Positions 8,828-17,244 of a stretch of 64,000 nt of DNA are shown here, one piece after another. The stretch's first letter is position 1. Every line of letters starts with the position of its first letter. The position numbers and the translations under genes are program-made. This DNA comes from Lactobacillaceae bacterium (GTDB lineage Bacteria; Pseudomonadota; Alphaproteobacteria; RF32; CAG-239), in NCBI GenBank assembly GCA_031271345.1, contig JAISVX010000001.1, positions 248,001-312,000 of the forward strand. Reading direction: 5' to 3'. The notes below the pieces were generated by a model that saw nothing but the letters and a program-made list of their open reading frames with translations, did not search any database and was not told the origin of the DNA.

Positions 8828-9325
8828 ATGCGAAACGAAACTAAAATTGAAGAGCTGATAATCCCGATTATTGATAATCTGGGCTATGAGGTTGTGAGAG
8901 TTGCTTTAATAGGAAGCGTTAATCCAACATTGCAGATTATGATTGATAATAAAAATGAAAAGCCAATCATAATTGAGGACTGCGTGGCTGTAAGCAAGAC
9001 AATATCTGATATTTTAGACGAGAATATTGATTATCAATATAATCTTGAGGTTAGCTCTCCGGGGATTGACAGACCTTTAACAAAACCAAAACATTTTGAA
9101 AGATTTATTGGTTTTGATGCAAAAATTGATACTCTTGCGGAGGTTGAGAGAAGAAAACGTTTCAAAGGCAAAATTCTTGGCGTAAACGGTCAGAATATAA
9201 CTATTGAAACAGACGGTTCAGAATATGTTGTCGGTTTTGACAACATAATGAAGGCAAAATTAGTTCTTACTGATGAGCTTCTAAAAGCTTATGAGCAAGA
9301 GTGTGAAGATGAAACTAATATATAA
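8828..9325 (+). CDS. rimP: Ribosome maturation factor RimP
   Basis: 165 residues, the usual length. The N-terminal domain contains LGYEVVRV, and the central LEVSSPGIDRPL motif (about residues 75-86) is diagnostic for RimP, followed by a small SH3-like barrel. RimP is needed for assembly of the 30S subunit. It starts the rimP-nusA-ylxR-infB-rbfA cluster, nine bases before nusA. A stable hairpin in the leader may set its expression. Confidence 0.95.
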   Translation: MRNETKIEELIIPIIDNLGYEVVRVALIGSVNPTLQIMIDNKNEKPIIIEDCVAVSKTISDILDENIDYQYNLEVSSPGIDRPLTKPKHFERFIGFDAKIDTLAEVERRKRFKGKILGVNGQNITIETDGSEYVVGFDNIMKAKLVLTDELLKAYEQECEDETNI

Positions 9326-9334
9326 GAGGGAAAA

Positions 9335-10840
9335 ATGTCAAACGTTGAAAATATGCCTAGACCAGAAATTGTTCTTGTTGCTGACACAGTAGCAAGAGAA
9401 AAGAACATTGAAAGAGAAGATGTTTTTGTTGCTATGGAAGTAGCGATTCAAAAAGCGGCTCGTTCTAAATATGGTTTTGAACATGATATTAGAGCTGAGA
9501 TTGATAGAAAAACCGGCGCTATCAGCATGGCAAGATACAGAGAAGTCGTTGAAGAAATTGAAAACGAAGTTACTCAATTGGTTTTAGAAGATGCCCAGAT
9601 GTATGACAAAAAGGTTAAGGTTGGAGAGTTTATTATAGACCCTCTTCCCCCGATTGATTTTGGTCGTATCGCAGCGCAGACAGCTAAACAGGTTATTATG
9701 CAGAAAGTTCGCGACGCGGAACGCAATAAACAGTTTGAGGAATATAAAGAAAAAGTCGGCACAATCGTTAATGGTACAGTCAAGAGAATTGAATTTGGCA
9801 ATGTTGTTTTGGATATTGGCAAAGCGGAAGCAATTCTTCGCCGCGATGAAGTTATTCCGCGCGAGAAATTTAAAAACGGCGACAGAGTCAGGGCTTATGT
9901 TTTGGAAGTCCGCCGCGAAGCAAAAGGTCCGCAGATTTTCTTATCTCGTACCTGCCCAGAGTTTTTGGTTAAATTGTTCACTTCGGAAGTTCCTGAAATT
10001 TATGACGGCATAGTTAGAATTATGGGAGTTGCGCGCGATCCTGGTTCAAAAGCAAAAGTATCTGTCGCGACAGACGATATTACTGTTGACGCTGTCGGCG
10101 CGGCAGTTGGTCTGCGCGGTATCCGCGTTCAGGCTGTTGTTAATGAACTGCAGGGCGAGAAAATCGATGTAATTCCATACAGCGAAGATAAAGCCCAGTA
10201 CATTGTCAGCGCTTTGGCTCCGTCAGAGGTTTCAAAAGTTGTTCTTGATGAAGAAAATAACCGCATTGAGGTTGTTGTTCCACAAGAGCAGTTCTCAATG
10301 GCTATCGGTCGCCGCGGTCAAAACGTTAAATTAGCGTCTATCTTAATCGGCTCTGATATTGATGTTCTTACGGAGGATCAGGAACAAGAACGCAGACAAA
10401 ATGAAAACAAAGTCCGCTCTCAAAGATTTATGGAAGCTTTGGACGTTGACGATATGATTGCGCATCTTCTTATTGCCGAAGGTTTCTCTAAAGTTGATGA
10501 AATTGCTTTGGTAGATTTATCCGAACTTGCCGAAATCGAAGGCTTTGACGAAGATGTTGCGAAAGAGCTTCAGTCAAGAGCGATTGCATTCGTTGCAAAA
10601 AGAAATGAAGAATTTGCAAAACAAAGTAAAAACCTCGGCATTGATGAAGGACTAAAAAATATTGATGGTTTGGACCAAGACATGATTATAGTTCTTGCAA
10701 ACAACAATATTAAAACAGTTGATGATCTAGGCGACCTGGCAGCCGACGAATTGATAGAAATTCTTGGTGAAAACGCTATTTCAGAAGTTGAGGCTAATAA
10801 GATTATTATGGGCGCTCGCGCTCACTGGTTTGAGGAATAG
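9335..10840 (+). CDS. nusA: Transcription termination/antitermination factor NusA
   Basis: 501 residues. In order: N-terminal RNA-polymerase-binding domain (1-125), S1 domain (about 135-200, GTVKRIEFGNVVLDIG), KH domains (about 230-345, with RGIRVQAVVNELQGEK and AIGRRGQNVKLAS), and a C-terminal pair of helix-hairpin-helix acidic repeats (about 360-495). NusA binds elongating RNA polymerase and modulates pausing and termination. The ATG follows AGAGGGAAAA. A 136-base gap with no strong structure separates it from ylxR. Confidence 0.97.
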   Translation: MSNVENMPRPEIVLVADTVAREKNIEREDVFVAMEVAIQKAARSKYGFEHDIRAEIDRKTGAISMARYREVVEEIENEVTQLVLEDAQMYDKKVKVGEFIIDPLPPIDFGRIAAQTAKQVIMQKVRDAERNKQFEEYKEKVGTIVNGTVKRIEFGNVVLDIGKAEAILRRDEVIPREKFKNGDRVRAYVLEVRREAKGPQIFLSRTCPEFLVKLFTSEVPEIYDGIVRIMGVARDPGSKAKVSVATDDITVDAVGAAVGLRGIRVQAVVNELQGEKIDVIPYSEDKAQYIVSALAPSEVSKVVLDEENNRIEVVVPQEQFSMAIGRRGQNVKLASILIGSDIDVLTEDQEQERRQNENKVRSQRFMEALDVDDMIAHLLIAEGFSKVDEIALVDLSELAEIEGFDEDVAKELQSRAIAFVAKRNEEFAKQSKNLGIDEGLKNIDGLDQDMIIVLANNNIKTVDDLGDLAADELIEILGENAISEVEANKIIMGARAHWFEE

Positions 10841-10976
10841 TTTTATCGGGGAACTAATATAGAATTTTGAATATTTTATTCGGTTATGTAGATTTGTCTA
10901 CACTCCCTCGCAAAATTTCTTAATTCTTATTATTTCCCTCCCTAAAACATATTCCATGTAAAGATGGAGTAAAAAA

Positions 10977-11546
10977 TTGAAGGCTGAGGCTGAAAATAGA
11001 AAGTGCATAGTTCTTGGTGAAGTTGGAGAAAAAGACAACCTTCTTCGCTTTACCGAGGTCGATGGAAGCGTTGTTCCTGATTTTAACAAGAAACTTTTCG
11101 GCCGCGGAATTTATGTTTCAAATTCTGTTTCAGCCTTAACCAAAGCAATTGATAAAAAACTTTTTTCAAAAGCCGCGAAAAAAAAGCTTAATGAAGATAA
11201 AGTCCTTATTTCCGTTGTTGAAAATTTATTAAAGAAAAAGGGCTTGGAAACTGTTAATTTGGCAAAAAAAGCGGGAATTTTAATAACAGGTTTTGAAAAA
11301 GTAAAAGAAGTATTGATAAAAAATAAAGCAGCGTTTATTTTGGAAGCAAAAGATGCTGGAGACGACGGTCATAAAAGAGTTGCTTCTTTGGCCAAAGATT
11401 TGAGAGTTTTTTCTTTGTATACAACTGAGGAGTTAGACAAGGCATTAGATAAAGTAAACACAGTTCATGTTGCTTTTAAGCAAAGCAAAATGTCAGAAAC
11501 AGTCTATAAAGACTTGGATAGATACGAAAAGTTTTTAAATAGTTAG
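10977..11546 (+). CDS. YlxR/DUF448 and L7Ae-like RNA-binding fusion protein
   Basis: 189 residues. The N-terminal half carries the YlxR (DUF448) pattern, RKCIVLGE followed by LLRF and the GRGIYVS motif (about residues 40-46). The C-terminal half (about 85-180) resembles an L7Ae-type ribosomal domain, as in the COG2740 proteins found between nusA and infB in alphaproteobacteria. The role is probably in RNA binding or ribosome function; it is not defined experimentally here. Start TTG at 10977 has GATGGAG about seven bases upstream. Confidence 0.85.
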   Translation: MKAEAENRKCIVLGEVGEKDNLLRFTEVDGSVVPDFNKKLFGRGIYVSNSVSALTKAIDKKLFSKAAKKKLNEDKVLISVVENLLKKKGLETVNLAKKAGILITGFEKVKEVLIKNKAAFILEAKDAGDDGHKRVASLAKDLRVFSLYTTEELDKALDKVNTVHVAFKQSKMSETVYKDLDRYEKFLNS

Positions 11547-11575
11547 AAAATTGTTGAGATGGAGAAAGTATTATA

Positions 11576-14065
11576 ATGAATGAAAATTCAAACAACAAAT
11601 TAACATTATCAGGTAAATCTACTCTAACATTGAAGAATATTGGCGATAAGTCAAACTCTTCCGATGGCAAAAAGGTTGTGCAAGTTGAAGTTCGTAAGAA
11701 AAGAGTCATAAACCCTCAAGGTGTGTCCGCTAATGATAAAAATGTTAAAATTGATGATGCAATGGCAGCAAAGCTAAAGCTGATTCAAGAAGCCAAAGAA
11801 CATGAGGCAAGACGTAAAACCGAGGAAGAAGAAAAAGCCAAAACTCGTCAAAAAGAAATTGAAGAGCAGAAAAAAGCCGAGGAAGAAAAAGCTAAGGCAA
11901 GAGCATTAGAGGCTGAAGCAAAAAAGAAGGAAACATTCTCTAAACAAGAAAAGTCCGCTCCCGCCGAAGCGGATGCCATTGTTGAAGAAAAGCAAACCGC
12001 AAAAACAAAAGATAAAAAATCAAAAGATTATGATTATGACGAAGATGAAGATGATTTTGATGATAAAAAATCTAAAAAATCATCTGCTCCCAATTCCAAT
12101 GCAAGCAAAGTTGATATGTTTGAGCAAGAGCGCAAAAAGGTTATGAAAAGAAGCTTTGAGCCTCAAAGAAGAAATGCAAATAAGGTCAATGTTCATTCAT
12201 TTGCCGGTTCCGGCGAAGACGATGAAGATGATTATGGTTTTGGCAGCCGCCGCAGGTTTAAGAGAAAACAGCCTAAACAGGTTGTCGAAGTTCCATCTCA
12301 GGAAAAAGTTTTTAAAGAAGTTGTTATTCCTGAAGTAATTACTGTTCAAGAACTGGCAGGTCGTATGGCTGAGAAGAGCGCTATTGTTATCAAAAAGCTG
12401 ATGGAACTCGGCGTTATGGCGACAATTAATCAGGTTATTGACGCCGATACTGCGCAAATTGTGGTTGAGGACTTGGGTCATAAGTTTAAGCGCGTATCTG
12501 ACAGCGACGTTGAAGAAGGTTTGTTTGGAGATAAAGACGGCGATGAAAACTTGGAGCCAAGAGCGCCCGTCGTAACCGTTATGGGTCACGTTGACCACGG
12601 TAAGACATCTCTTCTTGACGCTCTTCGCGAAACAAACGTAGTTTCGCGCGAGGCTGGCGGCATAACCCAGCATATCGGCGCATATCAGATTACGGTTGAT
12701 AATGGTCAAAAAATTACGTTTATTGATACCCCCGGTCACGAAGCCTTTTCCGAAATGCGCGCCAGAGGTGCAAAAGTTACGGATATTGTGATTCTTGTCG
12801 TTGCTGCAAATGACGGTATTATGCCTCAGACTATTGAAGCTATCCGCCATGCTCAGGCTGGTGAAGTTCCTATCATTGTCGCTATTAATAAAATCGACCT
12901 TCCAGGTGCTGACCCGATGAAAGTCAAAACAGATTTGCTTAACCACGGCATTGTTGTCGAGGATATGGGCGGCGAATATCTTTCGGTCGAAGTTTCAGCG
13001 AAGAAAAGAATTAATATCAAGGGTTTGCTGGAAGCTGTTCTTTTACAGGCGGAAATATTAAATCTGCGCGCAAATCCTAATCGTAAGGCGGTCGGAACGG
13101 TGGTTGAGGCAAAAATGGAAAAAGGTCGCGGTTCGGTAGCGACGGCTCTTGTTCAAAACGGCACTTTACATATAGGCGATATTTTTATTGCCGGTAAAGA
13201 ATGGGGTCGCGTAAGAGCAATGTTTAACGAGCATGGTCAAAAACTTCTTGAAGCCGGTCCGTCAACTCCTGTCGAGGTAATCGGTTTGCAGGGGACTCCT
13301 TCCGCCGGTGATTCATTCTCAGTGGTTGAGAGCGAAGAAAAAGCGCGGGAAGTTACCGATTACCGCATAAGAAAAGAAAGAGACGCGAAACTTGTTAAGA
13401 GCGCGAAATCCGCTATGGAGCAAATGCTTGATAAAATTAAATCAGGCGAGTCTAAAACTCTTCCTGTTATTATTAAAGCTGACGTTCAAGGCTCAATTGA
13501 GGCAATTGAAGGTACGATTAATAAACTTTCTAATGATGAAGTTTCCGTTCATGTTTTACACTCGGCGGTCGGTCCTGTTACAGAGTCAGACATAACTCTG
13601 GCAAAGGCGTCTCATGCGTTTATTATCGGATTTAACGTCCGCGCGAATCCTCAGGCGAGAGATATGGCAAAACGAGATGGCGTCGATATTCGTTACTACT
13701 CTATCATTTATGATGTTGCGGACGATGTTAAAAAAGGTCTTGAAGGAATGCTTTCTCCAGAGCTTAGAGAGAAAATTATCGGTTATGCTGAAGTCCGTAA
13801 AGTCTTTAATATTACAGGCGTTGGTAAAGTTGCGGGCTGTATGGTAACAGAAGGAATAGTCAAACGCGGAGCAAAAGTACGCCTTCTTCGCGATAACGTC
13901 GTAATTCATGACGGAGCATTATCTCAGCTTAAACGTGCGAAAGACGATGTCAAAGAAGTTAAAGCAGGCTATGAGTGCGGCATGAGCTTTGAGAAGTATG
14001 AGGATATTAAGGAAGGCGATTATATTGAATGTTATGAAGTAGAAGAGCTGGAGAGAGTTCTTTAA
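11576..14065 (+). CDS. infB: Translation initiation factor IF-2
   Basis: 829 residues. A lysine- and glutamate-rich disordered N-terminal part (about 60-220) includes an acidic [11 protein letters not shown] run. The IF2 N-terminal fold (about 255-310) comes next, then the G domain starting near residue 330 with G1 GHVDHGKT, the [12 protein letters not shown] switch I region, G3 DTPGHE, G4 NKID. Domains II to IV complete the protein. IF-2 places initiator tRNA on the 30S subunit. The start ATG follows GGAGAAAGTATTATA. The charged N-terminal region is poor in recognisable motifs, as usual. Confidence 0.97.
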   Translation: MNENSNNKLTLSGKSTLTLKNIGDKSNSSDGKKVVQVEVRKKRVINPQGVSANDKNVKIDDAMAAKLKLIQEAKEHEARRKTEEEEKAKTRQKEIEEQKKAEEEKAKARALEAEAKKKETFSKQEKSAPAEADAIVEEKQTAKTKDKKSKDYDYDEDEDDFDDKKSKKSSAPNSNASKVDMFEQERKKVMKRSFEPQRRNANKVNVHSFAGSGEDDEDDYGFGSRRRFKRKQPKQVVEVPSQEKVFKEVVIPEVITVQELAGRMAEKSAIVIKKLMELGVMATINQVIDADTAQIVVEDLGHKFKRVSDSDVEEGLFGDKDGDENLEPRAPVVTVMGHVDHGKTSLLDALRETNVVSREAGGITQHIGAYQITVDNGQKITFIDTPGHEAFSEMRARGAKVTDIVILVVAANDGIMPQTIEAIRHAQAGEVPIIVAINKIDLPGADPMKVKTDLLNHGIVVEDMGGEYLSVEVSAKKRINIKGLLEAVLLQAEILNLRANPNRKAVGTVVEAKMEKGRGSVATALVQNGTLHIGDIFIAGKEWGRVRAMFNEHGQKLLEAGPSTPVEVIGLQGTPSAGDSFSVVESEEKAREVTDYRIRKERDAKLVKSAKSAMEQMLDKIKSGESKTLPVIIKADVQGSIEAIEGTINKLSNDEVSVHVLHSAVGPVTESDITLAKASHAFIIGFNVRANPQARDMAKRDGVDIRYYSIIYDVADDVKKGLEGMLSPELREKIIGYAEVRKVFNITGVGKVAGCMVTEGIVKRGAKVRLLRDNVVIHDGALSQLKRAKDDVKEVKAGYECGMSFEKYEDIKEGDYIECYEVEELERVL

Positions 14066-14079
14066 ATTGCTTACTGCCG

Positions 14080-14129
14080 GGGATTTTTCTTCTCGTGTAG
14101 CTGTTTTGTACACGTCGGCGAAAAATCCC
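14080..14129 (+). other. Two-part stem-loop between infB and rbfA
   Basis: An outer 10-bp stem GGGATTTTTC (14080-14089) / GAAAAATCCC (14120-14129) encloses an inner 6-bp stem CGTGTA (14094-14099) / TACACG (14109-14114), with internal loops of four and five bases. No T run follows on either strand, so it does not look like a simple terminator. It might be a processing or stability element in the infB-rbfA transcript. Confidence 0.6.
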
Positions 14130-14184
14130 TTCGTATTAATCTAATTTATAGAACTCATGGATGTTTTGTTTTTAAGAGGAAAAA

Positions 14185-14568
14185 ATGGCAATAAAAGAAC
14201 TATCGCAGCGTCAATTAAAAGTCGGGCAGGAAATTAGAAAAATAATTGCTGGTCTGATTGAGCGCGGCGAAATAAGAAATCTGCAGGAATTTGATGCCTT
14301 GGTTACAATTACGGAGGTTAGAGTTTCTCCAGACTTGAAATACAGCAATGTTTATTTCATTTCTTCAGACGATACGATGAACGAACAAGTTTTAGAAGGT
14401 TTGCAGCTTGCCGCGAATTATTTTCGCAAGCAAATTGCGGCAAAAACCGATTTGCGTTATGTTCCGGAGGTGGTTTTTAAGATCGATGAAAGCTTTGCCG
14501 AAGTTGATAAGATTGAGAAACTGCTTCACGATGACAGGGTTAAAAGAGACTTAAAGAAGTCAGTTTAA
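14185..14568 (+). CDS. rbfA: Ribosome-binding factor A
   Basis: 127 residues. SQRQLKVGQEIRKIIAGLI at the N terminus and the LxxVTITEVRVSPDLKYSNVYF block (about residues 37-60) are typical of RbfA, a KH-fold protein that matures the 5-prime end of 16S rRNA in the 30S subunit. AAGAGGA lies just upstream of the ATG. A very strong bidirectional terminator ends the rimP-to-rbfA transcript, so truB is transcribed separately. Confidence 0.95.
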   Translation: MAIKELSQRQLKVGQEIRKIIAGLIERGEIRNLQEFDALVTITEVRVSPDLKYSNVYFISSDDTMNEQVLEGLQLAANYFRKQIAAKTDLRYVPEVVFKIDESFAEVDKIEKLLHDDRVKRDLKKSV

Positions 14569-14575
14569 AGCTAAT

Positions 14576-14618
14576 TAATAATAAACCCCCGCTTTTTAAA
14601 AGCGGGGGTTTATTATTA
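14576..14618. terminator. Bidirectional terminator, rbfA versus the antisense membrane gene
   Basis: An 18-bp perfect stem (14576-14593 with 14601-14618) with a CCCCCGCT/AGCGGGGG core and AT-rich outer part. On either strand the distal arm gives a T-rich end, so it can serve both rbfA (plus) and the convergent membrane-protein gene (minus), whose stop codon lies in the right arm. Confidence 0.93.
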
Positions 14619-15173
14619 TTCAAGATACAGGCATCCGGCATAATACTTAAGAGTATATATGTGGTTATTGATGTATAGCTGTTCATCTATTCCGACTTTT
14701 TCAACCGTATCAGGGGAGACCTCTTCTCCGTAGATATAAGCCGATATGGAAACAGCGTACTTATTGTCAATATACCAGTAAAAGCTGCCTTCAAACTGTA
14801 TCAGTCCGATTTGATTTCCGGCAGCTCCTATGCCTGATTCCCTAAGAAGATTTATGGCTTCATTAGAGGATTTGATAACTAGCGCGTGCTGGAGCATGTA
14901 AAAATCTACAGCTTCTTTTACAAGCCAGAACCCTTCCCATGCCAGCCACAGTATTTCGACTGTAAGAATTATTGATAAAACGAGCATGAAGTCATAAGAA
15001 AACAATACGTCTCTTTTTACAAAAATAAAAACAGCGGCGGCTATTGCCAAGACCAGAGCGGAAGCTCCCTCGTGAAATACTTTCCCGTTTGTAATATCAT
15101 CCTTAAGGGTTTTCGGATGATAAATTAAGAACGCCATTGATACAATGAGCGCAATTAAGAATAATGTATTCAT
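14616..15173 (-). CDS. Membrane protein of unknown function, paralogue 1 of 2
   Basis: 185 residues, no family recognised. Three hydrophobic segments (about residues 2-17, 38-54, 62-90) are followed by a cytoplasmic or extracytoplasmic C-terminal domain (about 95-185) with an FYWYIDNKYAVSISAYIYG segment. The C-terminal domain is clearly related to that of the next gene upstream (15194-15754): NEAxxLL, L..IxxxGxxYWxID, YxVSxSxYIY and a final beta-rich YIxYxL part match. The pair looks like a tandem duplication in the opposite strand to the ribosome maturation cluster. Topology and function are inference only. Confidence 0.8.
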   Translation of the reverse strand: MNTLFLIALIVSMAFLIYHPKTLKDDITNGKVFHEGASALVLAIAAAVFIFVKRDVLFSYDFMLVLSIILTVEILWLAWEGFWLVKEAVDFYMLQHALVIKSSNEAINLLRESGIGAAGNQIGLIQFEGSFYWYIDNKYAVSISAYIYGEEVSPDTVEKVGIDEQLYINNHIYTLKYYAGCLYLE

Positions 15174-15193
15174 CTGTGTAAGTTTTTAGCGAG

Positions 15194-15754
15194 TTAATTA
15201 ATTTCTTCAAGAGATAAACCTTCTCTGGTTTTTCTCAGCTCATACGTTATGTAGTGGATTTCAACTTCTTCTCCAACTTCAATAACGTCACACTCAATTT
15301 CATCGTCCGTATAAATATAACCTGATAGAGAGACCAGATAGGTGTCATCTATGAGCCAGTAACAGACGCCGTTCCATTCAATTAAACAACAGTTCTTTTC
15401 AGCCAGGGGATAACCGTTTCTCACAATTAAATCGACAGCCTCATTCGATGTTTTTACAACAACCGCATAAACCTCTATAAATCGTACAAGCGATTTAAGA
15501 AGGATGAGTATGCCTATAAGGTAAAGCTGCAGATTTTTAATTATAAGCATGATTGCCAATACGATTACGAACCAGCCTTGGAAAAGGAACTGAAATTTGT
15601 TTATGATGGTTACGGTGGCAACGATAGCCGTTATTAAAGACAAAACGCCGTGCTTTAATAAGTAGGCGGGCTTTTCTTTGTCATCTATTCTGTTTAAATG
15701 ATAGATTAAGTAAGAAATTCCAGCCGTAGTCAAAATTATCATTATCTCGTTCAT
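15194..15754 (-). CDS. Membrane protein of unknown function, paralogue 2 of 2
   Basis: 186 residues. Hydrophobic segments at about 4-19, 35-52, 58-72 and 76-92 precede a C-terminal domain with KTSNEAVDLIV and YWLIDDTYLVSLSGYIY. This domain matches the neighbouring paralogue downstream in order and spacing, but the sequences have diverged along their whole length, so the duplication is not recent. The 20-base gap suggests a two-gene operon in the order paralogue 2 then paralogue 1. No homology to a named family could be recognised by eye. Confidence 0.8.
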   Translation of the reverse strand: MNEIMIILTTAGISYLIYHLNRIDDKEKPAYLLKHGVLSLITAIVATVTIINKFQFLFQGWFVIVLAIMLIIKNLQLYLIGILILLKSLVRFIEVYAVVVKTSNEAVDLIVRNGYPLAEKNCCLIEWNGVCYWLIDDTYLVSLSGYIYTDDEIECDVIEVGEEVEIHYITYELRKTREGLSLEEIN

Positions 15755-15896
15755 ACGCTTGAGAATTATATTGGTGAATAAATAATTATTATTATCTCAT
15801 ATTTTACATTTCTGGACAAAATTGTCAATGAACTAAATTAGATTGCCTGAATCAAAAATTTAAGTTATTTTGCTGTAAGATTTTGAAGGAATAAAA

Positions 15897-16808
15897 ATGT
15901 CTAAACGCAAAAAGTATGATGATGTAAACGGCTGGATTATAATCGATAAACCGAGAGATATGACGTCGAATATGGTTGTAAATATTACGCGCCGTATTTT
16001 TAACGCCAACAAAAACGGACACACCGGGACGCTGGATCCTTTTGCGACAGGGGTTCTTCCAATCGCTTTTGGCGAGGCGACAAAGCTGATACCTTTTGTT
16101 ACCGACGGCGAGAAGGAATATGAATTTATTGTAAAATGGGGAGCGTCAACTAATACTGACGACAGCGAGGGCGATGTTATCGCTTCGACGAACAATATTC
16201 CAACCAAAGCGGAAATCTTAAAAACTATTCCTTGTTTTATTGGCAAAATCAAGCAGATTCCTCCAATGTATTCCGCAATAAAAATCAACGGCGAAAGAGC
16301 ATACAGTCTTGCCCGCCAAGGGCAGGAAGTGGATATGCCCGAACGCGAGATTGAAATATATGATTTGGAGCTTTTAGAAATGCTGCCGGATAACTCGTCA
16401 AAATTCAGAGTGAGGTGTTCAAAAGGAACTTATGTCAGGACTTTAGGCAAGGACATAGCTCTTAAGCTTGGCAGTTTGGGATATTTAAAAGAATTGCGCA
16501 GAACAAAATGCGGCGTTTTTTCTCTTAACGATAAGATTTTGCTGGAAAGTTTAAAAAATATGGTGTACAAAGAGGAACTCGCAAGAGTATTGCTTCCGAT
16601 AGAGACATCTCTGCGCGACATCGCGGTTATTGCCGTTTCGGAAGGCGATGCTGCCAAATTAAAGCAGGGTCAGAGAATCTCTCCCAAAAACTATGACGCC
16701 GGTCATTTAATCGGGAGCGGGGCTGTGGCTGTATTTAATGATAATTTGGTGGCAATCGTCGGGGTGGAGGAAAGCAGAATCTCTCCGCTTCGAGTGTTTA
16801 ATATTTAA
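15897..16808 (+). CDS. truB: tRNA pseudouridine(55) synthase TruB
   Basis: 303 residues. The catalytic motif GHTGTLDPFATGVLP is near residue 41-55, with Asp in TLDP as nucleophile. GWIIIDKPRDMTS at the N terminus and the RCSKGTYVRTLGKDIA motif (about 178-195) confirm the family, and a small PUA-like C-terminal part follows. TruB makes pseudouridine 55 in the T-loop of tRNAs. The ATG follows GAAGGAATAAAA. rpsO follows after 16 bases. Confidence 0.96.
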   Translation: MSKRKKYDDVNGWIIIDKPRDMTSNMVVNITRRIFNANKNGHTGTLDPFATGVLPIAFGEATKLIPFVTDGEKEYEFIVKWGASTNTDDSEGDVIASTNNIPTKAEILKTIPCFIGKIKQIPPMYSAIKINGERAYSLARQGQEVDMPEREIEIYDLELLEMLPDNSSKFRVRCSKGTYVRTLGKDIALKLGSLGYLKELRRTKCGVFSLNDKILLESLKNMVYKEELARVLLPIETSLRDIAVIAVSEGDAAKLKQGQRISPKNYDAGHLIGSGAVAVFNDNLVAIVGVEESRISPLRVFNI

Positions 16809-16824
16809 TAAAAGGAAAATATAG

Positions 16825-17094
16825 ATGTCGATTACAAAAGAAAACAAAGCCGAGATTTTTAAATCTTACGGCTTAAATCCAAATGATACTGGTTCTCCTG
16901 AAGTTCAAATCGCTATTTGGACTCAAAGAATTAACAGTCTTATCGAACACTTTAATGTTCACAAAAAAGACAATCACTCACGTTTAGGTTTGATGAAAAT
17001 GGTTGGTAAACGTCGTCGTTTATTAGACTACCTGAAATCTAAAGATGAAAACAGGTATCAGGATATTATTGCTAAGCTCGGTTTGAGAAAATAG
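16825..17094 (+). CDS. rpsO: 30S ribosomal protein uS15
   Basis: 89 residues, the standard length. [38 protein letters not shown] and the ending [14 protein letters not shown] are characteristic of S15, which binds 16S rRNA helices 20-22 early in 30S assembly. It follows truB and precedes pnp, the classic rpsO-pnp pair, separated by a hairpin and a structured leader. Confidence 0.98.
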   Translation: MSITKENKAEIFKSYGLNPNDTGSPEVQIAIWTQRINSLIEHFNVHKKDNHSRLGLMKMVGKRRRLLDYLKSKDENRYQDIIAKLGLRK

Positions 17095-17102
17095 TGATTT
17101 TC

Positions 17103-17144
17103 GAAAGGCTTGCTGGTTTTTATCTGCAAGCCTTTCAACTTTGT
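17103..17144 (+). terminator. Hairpin after rpsO
   Basis: Perfect 11-bp stem GAAAGGCTTGC (17103-17113) / GCAAGCCTTTC (17126-17136), then AACTTTGTT. The T tail is weak, so termination may be partial and allow read-through into pnp. Confidence 0.75.
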
Positions 17145-17157
17145 TATAATTATTTGA

Positions 17158-17223
17158 GCTTGCTGCGTACTGGATTTATTTGAGAAACTTTTTGGTTTTT
17201 GAAATAAGTTCAGGGCGGCGGGC
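17158..17223 (+). promoter_or_regulatory. Long imperfect stem-loop in the pnp leader
   Basis: GCTTGC (17158-17163) can pair with GCGGGC (17218-17223) using two G-U pairs. Further in, CTGGATTTATTT (17170-17181) can pair with GAAATAAGTTCAG (17201-17213), using G-U pairs. It ends about 22 bases before the pnp start. In enterobacteria a comparable leader hairpin is cut by RNase III and lets PNPase repress its own synthesis; a similar role here is inference. Confidence 0.45.
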
Positions 17224-17244
17224 TTGAGAACGAAAGGTATAAAA

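Noticed and set aside
12197-12946. A long open frame antisense to infB (249 codons)
   Set aside because: It lies entirely inside infB, has no family resemblance and no ribosome binding site; it is a shadow of infB codon usage.
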